12,850 nt of DNA. Origin: Limiplasma sp045540635 (GTDB taxonomy: Bacteria; Bacillota; Clostridia; Christensenellales; Aristaeellaceae). The position numbers and the translations under genes were made by a program. The stretch lies in NCBI GenBank assembly GCA_045540635.1, contig JAZQHO010000078.1, positions 1-12,850 of the forward strand, given 5' to 3'. Shown in pieces: positions 1 to 6,000 of the stretch. The notes beneath the pieces are model-generated. The model saw only the letters and a list, made by a program, of their open reading frames with translations. It had not been told where the DNA came from and made no database searches. Numbering within the stretch: the first letter of the stretch is position 1; every line of letters begins with the position of its first letter.

Positions 1-906
1 CCAGTCGATGATCTGTTTTCCACGGAGGAAAGCCGATCCAATACCAACCGAGAACGGGTTGTGGAGCTGCCCTTGTCAGAACTGCACCCCTTCAGGAATC
101 ATCCCTTCAAAGTGGTGGATGATGAGAAAATGCAGGATACCGCACAAAGCATCCGTGAGCATGGTGTGCTGGTTCCTGCCATTGTGCGTCCTCGGGAAGA
201 AGGCGGCTATGAGATTGTTGCCGGTCACAGGCGGCACCATGCCAGCCAAATCGCCGGACTTGACACGATGCCCGTCATCGTCCGCGATCTGGATGACGAT
301 GCAGCCACCATCATCATGGTTGACTCCAATCTTCAGCGTGAGAGCATCCTGCCCAGCGAACGTGCTTGGGCGTATCGGATGAAGCTGGAAGCCGTGCGGA
401 GAAAGGCCGGACGGCCATCAAAAGAAAATGCGGGCCAACTTGACCCGGATTTCGATAATCGCCGTTCCAACGTCATTGTCGCTGAACAAGCCGGTGAAAG
501 CGTCAAGCAGTTGCAGCGCTTCATCCGTCTGACTGAACTCATTCCGCCCCTTCTGGATATGGTGGACGAGCGCAAGATCGCCTTTAATCCGGCGGTCGAA
601 CTCTCCTACCTCAAGCCGGAAGAACAGGTTGAGCTGTTGGACGCAATGGACAGCGAACAGGCCACACCATCCCTCTCCCAGGCGCAGCGGCTGAAGAAAT
701 TCAGCCAGGAAGGTCATCTGTCCATCGACGTGATGCGCGCCATCATGTCCGAGGAGAAGAAAAACGAGCTTGACAGGGTAACGCTCACCAGCGATAAGCT
801 GCACAAGTATTTCCCGAAAAGCTACACGCCCCAGCAGATGGAACAGGTGATCCTGAAACTGCTGGAAGGCTGGTACAATCGTCGCCAGCACTCCCAGGAG
901 AGATAA
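1..906 (+). CDS. parB: ParB/Spo0J-family partition protein, 5' end outside the window
   Basis: The frame is open from base 1 to the TAA at 904-906, giving 301 residues in the window with no upstream stop, so the true start lies before the window. The GTG at 61 is internal: conserved-looking sequence (DDLFSTEES) precedes it and no ribosome binding site does. Seen in sequence: the ParB N-domain, with HPFRNHPFKV in the first conserved box, the arginine patch GHRRHHA (window residues 75-81; GxRR is the CTP/DNA-contact box of ParB-type proteins) and NLQRE (110-114). A helical, HTH-like middle follows (around RRSNVIVAEQAGESVKQLQRF), then a C-terminal dimerisation-type tail. Known of the family: ParB binds parS-like sites, loads as a CTP-dependent clamp and works with a ParA ATPase, which would be expected just upstream. 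Likely role: segregation or maintenance of the circular form of the element. No parS-like site was identified here. Confidence 0.93.
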   Translation, partial: PVDDLFSTEESRSNTNRERVVELPLSELHPFRNHPFKVVDDEKMQDTAQSIREHGVLVPAIVRPREEGGYEIVAGHRRHHASQIAGLDTMPVIVRDLDDDAATIIMVDSNLQRESILPSERAWAYRMKLEAVRRKAGRPSKENAGQLDPDFDNRRSNVIVAEQAGESVKQLQRFIRLTELIPPLLDMVDERKIAFNPAVELSYLKPEEQVELLDAMDSEQATPSLSQAQRLKKFSQEGHLSIDVMRAIMSEEKKNELDRVTLTSDKLHKYFPKSYTPQQMEQVILKLLEGWYNRRQHSQER

Positions 907-937
907 CGCCCTCACGATTGTGTGATGGGCGTTTTTT
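907..937 (+). terminator. Intrinsic terminator after parB
   Basis: The hairpin starts directly after the parB stop. CGCCC (907-911) pairs with GGGCG (927-931), then TCAC (912-915) pairs with GTGA (922-925), with one bulged T at 926 and a 6-nt loop (916-921). Six T residues follow (932-937). This is a classic GC stem plus U-tract. No clear promoter can be seen in the 29 bases between it and the next start codon, so read-through or antitermination must supply the downstream genes unless a promoter lies inside parB. Confidence 0.85.
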
Positions 938-952
938 CATACCCCGAAAGAA

Positions 953-959
953 AGGAGGG
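953..959 (+). promoter_or_regulatory. Shine-Dalgarno that sets the GTG start of the rep-like gene
   Basis: AGGAGGG ends 7 nt before the GTG at 967, which starts the conserved N-terminus (MAVFRIEKTRDYTVMS). An out-of-frame ATG at 965-967 overlaps the GTG by one base and sits 5 nt from the same site. Confidence 0.8.
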
Positions 960-966
960 ATGAAAT

Positions 967-1893
967 GTGGCTGTTTTCAGGATCGAGAAAACGAGGGATT
1001 ACACCGTCATGTCCAACCATCATCTGAAAAACAAGAACCTGACACTGAAAGCCAAGGGCTTAATGAGCTTGCTGCTTTCTCTGCCGGATAACTGGGTGCA
1101 TACTCTGGCGGGTTTGGCACAGATCAGCGTTGAGGGTGTAGACGCCATCCGCATGGCTGTGCATGAGCTGGAACGTGAAGGGTATGTTGTTCGCAACCGT
1201 ATCCGCGATGAAAAAGGGCATCTGGGCGAAATGGAATACGTTGTCTATGAGAATCCGCAGAAGCCAGTCGTTGCAGAAGAACCTGTACCGGCTTCTCCAA
1301 CGTTGGAAGAACCTATGTTGGAAAATCCAACACAGGAGAATCCAACGCAGGGTAATCCTACACAGGATAAACCTACATTGGGTCATCCTACGCAGGAAAA
1401 TCCAATGCTATTAAATACTCATAGATCAAACACGCATAAAGAAAATATTGATTTATCAATTCCTTATGCAGCAAATCCTTATCAATCAATCCCTTATCAA
1501 TCAATGCGTGAGCGCGAGCAACCCAGCATGGTGGCACAGTACAAAGCACTGGTGCAGGGTCACATCGAATATGACGTCATGTGCCAGCAGTATGAACAAG
1601 AACGTCTGGATGAAATCGTCTACCTGATCGTTGAAGTCCTTTGCTCCAAAGCGCAGTACTTCACCATTTCCGGCGAGGAGCTTCCTGCCGATCTGGTACG
1701 AGAACGGCTGCTCAAGTTCAGAAGTTCTCACCTGCAGTACGTCTTCGATTGCCTGAGCAGAACGACAAGCCGTGTGGGCAATATCAAGTCGTATCTGCTG
1801 ACCACCCTGTACAACGCCACCGGCACCATGACCAACTACTACGACGCCCGTGTGCGTCACGACCATCCATATCTGTTTTGCAAGGAGGATTAA
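967..1893 (+). CDS. Replication-initiator-like protein (wHTH N-domain, DUF6017-type C-domain)
   Basis: 308 residues, GTG start, TAA at 1891-1893. Residues about 1-95 form a winged-helix domain (KNKNLTLKAKGLMSLLLSLP, then a recognition-helix-like segment and EREGYVVRNRIR) of the kind annotated as RepA-like or helix-turn-helix proteins in Tn1549-type elements. Residues about 95-185 are low complexity, with 5-residue repeats of the type NPTQE (111-150) and NPYQS/IPYQS (166-180). Residues about 190-308 (from HIEYDVMCQQYEQERLDEIV to the YYDARVRHDH end) resemble the DUF6017 C-terminal domain. Likely role: initiation or control of replication of the excised element. It may bind the DNA repeats inside its own gene, as RepA_N-type plasmid initiators do. 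The family assignment is from memory of related proteins; replication function is inferred. It precedes the sortase gene by 2 nt, so the two are probably co-translated. Confidence 0.85.
   Translation: MAVFRIEKTRDYTVMSNHHLKNKNLTLKAKGLMSLLLSLPDNWVHTLAGLAQISVEGVDAIRMAVHELEREGYVVRNRIRDEKGHLGEMEYVVYENPQKPVVAEEPVPASPTLEEPMLENPTQENPTQGNPTQDKPTLGHPTQENPMLLNTHRSNTHKENIDLSIPYAANPYQSIPYQSMREREQPSMVAQYKALVQGHIEYDVMCQQYEQERLDEIVYLIVEVLCSKAQYFTISGEELPADLVRERLLKFRSSHLQYVFDCLSRTTSRVGNIKSYLLTTLYNATGTMTNYYDARVRHDHPYLFCKED
1297..1416 (+). repeat. Eight tandem 15-bp direct repeats (iteron-like) inside the rep-like gene
   Basis: Eight contiguous 15-bp units begin at 1297, 1312, 1327, 1342, 1357, 1372, 1387 and 1402, with approximate consensus CC(A/T)ACNCAGGANAAT. 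The last unit is the most diverged. The period keeps the reading frame and encodes PTLEE, PMLEN, PTQEN, PTQGN, PTQDK, PTLGH, PTQEN and PMLLN. CCAACGTTGG (1297-1306) is a perfect palindrome, and TGTTGG (1316-1321) / CCAACA (1327-1332) is a perfect inverted repeat with a 5-nt spacer. The array may be iterons bound by the encoded protein, or simply a repetitive linker. Confidence 0.85.
1417..1510 (+). other. AT-rich segment with 15-bp repeats, possible unwinding element
   Basis: Bases 1411-1500 hold 25 G/C out of 90 (about 28%), far below the surrounding GC-rich coding sequence. Within it, ATTGAT-TT-ATCAAT (1447-1460) is a perfect inverted repeat. Three further 15-bp units start at 1462, 1477 and 1492; the last two share CCTTATCAATCAAT. 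TTATCAAT occurs three times (1453-1460, 1479-1486, 1494-1501). An AT-rich block next to direct repeats is the usual layout of a DNA unwinding element beside iterons. Function here is inferred. Confidence 0.5.
1882..1888 (+). promoter_or_regulatory. Shine-Dalgarno that sets the sortase start
   Basis: AAGGAGG lies inside the last codons of the rep-like gene, 7 nt before ATG 1896. It supports this start over the in-frame upstream start at 1641, which would overlap the rep-like gene by about 250 bases and prepend an unrelated arginine-rich peptide. Confidence 0.85.
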
Positions 1894-1895
1894 GT

Positions 1896-2897
1896 ATGTC
1901 CCAGCATAAGCATCCCAAGCGTCGCTTTCCGATGGCCGCTGTTCTGGCGGTCATTTTGATTTTGGCAGGTGTTGCCGCCATTGCCGGTTCCCTGTGGATG
2001 CAGGAGAACGAAATCAGCACCGGTGCCGAGGTTTACGAAGCGCTGGTTGAACAGCTGAAGCAGCCGCCTACCACCGAGGAAAACCCTGAAACCAAGCAGG
2101 ATGAACTGCCTGCTGATGATACCACCACCGAAGAGACGCCTGTCACGCAGGATGAACCCGACCAGGAGCAGCCGGTACAAGAGCAGCCTGACCAGTCTGC
2201 TGATCAGATCTACGAACCTGCGGTGACGGTGGTTCCGCCGCTGACTGTCCAGCCCACTGAACCGGAACAGCAGATCCTTCAGCCGGTGAACCTGCCCGAA
2301 TCCCCCAAGGAAGCAGCACCTGGTTTCACCGGCGCAGATCTTGCTGCCTGTAAAGCGGCCAACAGCGATTTCGCTGCATGGCTTCAGATTCCCGGCACGG
2401 ATATTGATTATCCCGTTGTGCTGACCAACGACGTGGACTACTACCTGGATCACACCTTTACCGGCGAGGAAAGCATCATCGGCTGTCTGTTCTCTCTGGG
2501 CCGCACGGATTACGCAGCACCCAGCGATAACATCGCCATCTATGGCCACCACATGCGCCGCAGCCGTTCCACCACCATGTTCCAGCCCCTGCACAACTAC
2601 AAGAAAGCCTCTTTCCGAAACGAACATGCCACCATCCATCTGGATACCCTGCATGGCTCCCGCAGCTATACCGTGTTCGCCGTCATCAATAAACGCGAAT
2701 CCGATTGGGATGCTTCTGCAGCGGATTTTGCCTCTGCAGATGAGTATCAGGCTTTCCTGGATCGTGCGCTGGAATGGTCGCTGTACAATACCGGCGTTTC
2801 TGTCACAACGGACGATCATATTCTCACCCTGATCACCTGTGACCGCGATTACAATTCCGAAGATGGTCAGCTTGTGGTGATGGCTGTCCAGCAGTGA
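1896..2897 (+). CDS. srtB: Class B sortase, membrane anchored
   Basis: 333 residues. A basic cytoplasmic N-terminus (HKHPKRR) precedes one membrane helix (about residues 12-36), so the catalytic domain is extracellular. Residues about 50-145 are a low-complexity Pro/Glu/Gln/Thr linker, longer than a simple sortase tether. The sortase fold runs from about 150: WLQIPGTDIDYPVV, then YLDHTF and IYGHH, whose first His (H218) is the catalytic His, and LITCD with nucleophile Cys315. In class B sortases the catalytic Arg lies ten residues after the Cys (C223/R233 in S. aureus SrtB). Here that position is Gln325 (EDGQLVV), which is odd. Role: transpeptidase that cleaves a C-terminal sorting motif and joins the protein to peptidoglycan or a pilin. 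The likely substrate is the giant Cna_B protein encoded 25 nt downstream. Translation is probably coupled to the upstream gene. Confidence 0.92.
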   Translation: MSQHKHPKRRFPMAAVLAVILILAGVAAIAGSLWMQENEISTGAEVYEALVEQLKQPPTTEENPETKQDELPADDTTTEETPVTQDEPDQEQPVQEQPDQSADQIYEPAVTVVPPLTVQPTEPEQQILQPVNLPESPKEAAPGFTGADLAACKAANSDFAAWLQIPGTDIDYPVVLTNDVDYYLDHTFTGEESIIGCLFSLGRTDYAAPSDNIAIYGHHMRRSRSTTMFQPLHNYKKASFRNEHATIHLDTLHGSRSYTVFAVINKRESDWDASAADFASADEYQAFLDRALEWSLYNTGVSVTTDDHILTLITCDRDYNSEDGQLVVMAVQQ

Positions 2898-2910
2898 CCT
2901 ACAACACAAC

Positions 2911-2917
2911 AAGGAGG
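2911..2917 (+). promoter_or_regulatory. Shine-Dalgarno of the giant surface protein gene
   Basis: AAGGAGG sits 5 nt before ATG 2923 in the 25-nt gap after the sortase stop. No terminator or promoter is visible in this gap, so the two genes share a transcript. Confidence 0.8.
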
Positions 2918-2922
2918 AACCC

Positions 2923-3009
2923 ATGAGAAAAACAACTCTGATCAAGGCATTGGCGATTCTGCTGTCCTTTGCCATGCTGATGACTGGCCTCCCGGCTCCG
3001 TCCATCGCT
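2923..3009 (+). other. Signal peptide of the giant surface protein
   Basis: Residues 1-29: basic start (MRKTTLIK), hydrophobic core (ALAILLSFAMLM), then a small-residue cleavage region ending SIA before Glu30. It directs Sec export. Confidence 0.88.
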
Positions 3010-6000
3010 GAAACGATTGCCACTCCTACGGACACGGTGATCGAGCAGAGCGAAGAAATTGTTATTGAGGACGAGCAGCCTGTTGAAGAAGTCCCCGACG
3101 AGCCGCTTGTGCCTGATGAAGAAACAGAGCTTCCACCCATTGAGGATGAGATGGCAACTGAACCTGAGATTCCCATGGAGGATGACGAAGATGCCACCTT
3201 TCCCGAAGATAATCCGCCCGCTGATGACGGTACTGGAGATCTTCCAACTGATGACGTCGATCCTGAAACGGAAACCGAGGAACCCTCCGGCGACGAGCCC
3301 GTAACGGATGATGAGCCGCTTGAGGAACTGCCGGAGGAAACACTGCCGGACGAAGAAATCGAGATTCCTGATGTTCCGACAGAAGACGCGGAAACAGAGA
3401 TTCCGCCCGTTGAAGATGAGCCGATTGTGGATGACTTTCTCCCGGAAGATGAGCCTATGGATGAACCCATCATGATTGAAAATCCCGTCAAGGCGGCGAT
3501 TGATGCCAATGGTTATGCCTACCTGCTGGCTGAAAACAGCTTTGACGCATACAACACGCCGGATATGAGTGAACACATCTTCACCGTTCATGCCGGTGTG
3601 CTGCTGGCTACTGACTTCATGGACGAAGGCGACTGGTGCATCATCGAAGTGCAGTTCCTGACTGCGGGCGGCGAAGCGCTGACGGCTTATGCCTATGCCG
3701 ATGATCTTCCCGATACCCTTCTGGAACGAGCTGTTCTGGACGAAATCGCACTGACCACAGATTTCGCGCTGGTGTTTGTGGGTGATGGTAAAGTGGCGAT
3801 CTTTGAAGTAGGCGGTGAGACTCCCTATGTGGAAGAACTGCCGCCCGTCGAACTTCCCGAAGAACCCGAAGTACCTGTTGAGCAGCCCACTGCGCCTGAC
3901 GAAGAAGAACTGTTCTTTGAGGATGAGCTGCCCGATGAACAGGTACTGGCTGACGAGGGCGCATTTGTGCTGGTTTCTACCGACACGCGGGCTTTCCTTG
4001 GCGTAGATGACAGCGCTGCAGATGATTACGAAGGCGATCTGTGCCTTGGTTATTTTGTCAGCGACGCCATTGTGCAAGTTGAGTCCATCGAGCAGGATGC
4101 CCTGGGTCACAACTGGTATCTGGTACGCTATCTGTACGGCGACACGCATGCGAATGGGCAACTGAAATGGACGGAAACTGACGTGATCTATGTGCTGGTG
4201 GATGAGACATTCAGCACAGACGGCACGGAACTGACCATTACTGATTTCGCATTCCCTTTTGCTCCGATGACCTTTGCGCTGCGGGCGACGCCTATGAACG
4301 GCTTTTCCCTGCGTGACATCAGTGCATCTCTGGGCAACTTCTATGTCGGTCAGACCGGTTTGCATGGTAGTTCCGGCAGGGACAGCGAATATCTTCAGAT
4401 TGCAACCTTGCCCGGTCACGGCAAGATTTACGCCACTCCGCACTATCTGGAAGGATACACAGTGTACTGCCTGGAACATCTGCTGCCTGGTCCCGGTGAG
4501 CGAGTATCAGGTGGCAGCAATCAGCCTACAGGCCCTTACACCGTGGTAGACCTCGCTTCCTACATGAATACCCCCGGTTATTCCGGCGTCATGTATAAGG
4601 AATCCACCATGCATGCTATTGGCTGGGTGCTGCGCCATACCGTTCCTTTCATGGAGCTTGACCGTTCTGATTCCGACAACCGCACCTGGAGCCGCGTCGC
4701 TGGGCAGTTTGCGATCCGCGAAGTGATCAAACAGCTGGAAGGCTCGCAGTATGTGCGCGATTATTGGGATATGGATGAGTTCTATGCAGCAAGCAACAAC
4801 GCTCCGGCTGTCTATCTGGAATACGCCCGCTGGCTTGCTGCCAATGGTATTGCCCGTGGTTCCATGACTGGCAAGATCACTGTGTCAAACAAGAGTGTTT
4901 CATCTGTCGGTGGAAAAACTGTTGGCACGGTCACGCTGACGACTGATGCCGATCTGATTCGTATCAGTAAATCCTATGGCACCGTCACCGGCAATACTTA
5001 CGGCTCGGACAGCAGCTATTACTATCTGAACAGCGGAGACACGATCACCATTTCCTCCTCTGTTTCCTCTTTCAGTTTCAAAGCAGAATCCATGTCTTCA
5101 CCGGATGAAGAAGCTGGATTTGTGGTTGGCGTCCCGTATGAGGCAATCCAGAAGCTGTTGATTCCCATCGAGGGACTTCCGTATCCGATCAAATCCGTAA
5201 CGGTGTCCTTTGATATTCCTTACGGCTCTGTTTCAGTAACGAAAACGGACTTCAATACCGGCAAAGTGCTGGCTGGCGCTACCTTTGATCTCATCAGCGG
5301 CAGCACCGTCATCCAGTCCATGACCACCGGTGCAGACGGCGTTGTGACCTTTACCAATGTGCCGCCCGGAACCTACACCATCCGTGAGCGGACATCCCCC
5401 GAAGGGTACACCCTGGGTTCCGTGAATGTGCAGACGGTGAATGTGTCCAACGGACAGACTTCCCGTGTTACCTTCGCCAATGAAAAGATCACCGCCCGGA
5501 TCAAGATTGTGAAGAAGGACTCGCTCACCGGCGACAAGCTGGCTGGCGCAGCCTTCAAGATCACCCGTCTTTCCGGTCCTGCGGTGGTATCCGGCATGGC
5601 GATTGGCGAAAGCATCACCATCGTAACCGATGTGAACGGCGTCATCGAAACCGGCTGGCTGGAATGGGGCCGTTACCGCATCGAAGAAACCGCTGCACCG
5701 GAAGGTTTTCTGCTCACCGGCTACTCCACGGAAGTCAATGCCTATGAGAATGGCAAAACCTACTCCTTTGAGGTCGAGAACGAGCCTATGACCGGCTACA
5801 TCCACTTGGAAAAGACAGATCGACTGGATGGCCGTCCCATCAGCGGCGTCACCTTCGACATCTACCATAATGATCAGTACAGTTCTGACTACGCAGGCTC
5901 CATGACCACCGGCACGGATGGTGTTGCTATTTCGCCCCCGCTGCGCAAAGGCGACTATCTTGTGATGGAGCATGAGAATCCTACCGGCTATGTGTATGAA

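Noticed and set aside
61..63. GTG as start of parB
   Set aside because: The frame is open to base 1, with family-like sequence upstream and no Shine-Dalgarno before 61. The gene starts outside the window.
907..966. Promoter for the rep-like gene in the intergenic gap
   Set aside because: No -10/-35 pair with acceptable spacing could be seen after the terminator in the 29 bases before the start codon.
1453..1505. DnaA boxes in the TTATCAAT copies
   Set aside because: They share only the first five bases with TTATCCACA; the second half does not fit.
1297..1506. CRISPR-like array
   Set aside because: Units are contiguous 15-mers without spacers and lie within a coding sequence.
1641..1895. 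Upstream in-frame extension of the sortase gene
   Set aside because: It overlaps the rep-like gene in another frame and encodes an unrelated Arg-rich peptide. ATG 1896 has an AAGGAGG at ideal distance and starts a normal anchor.
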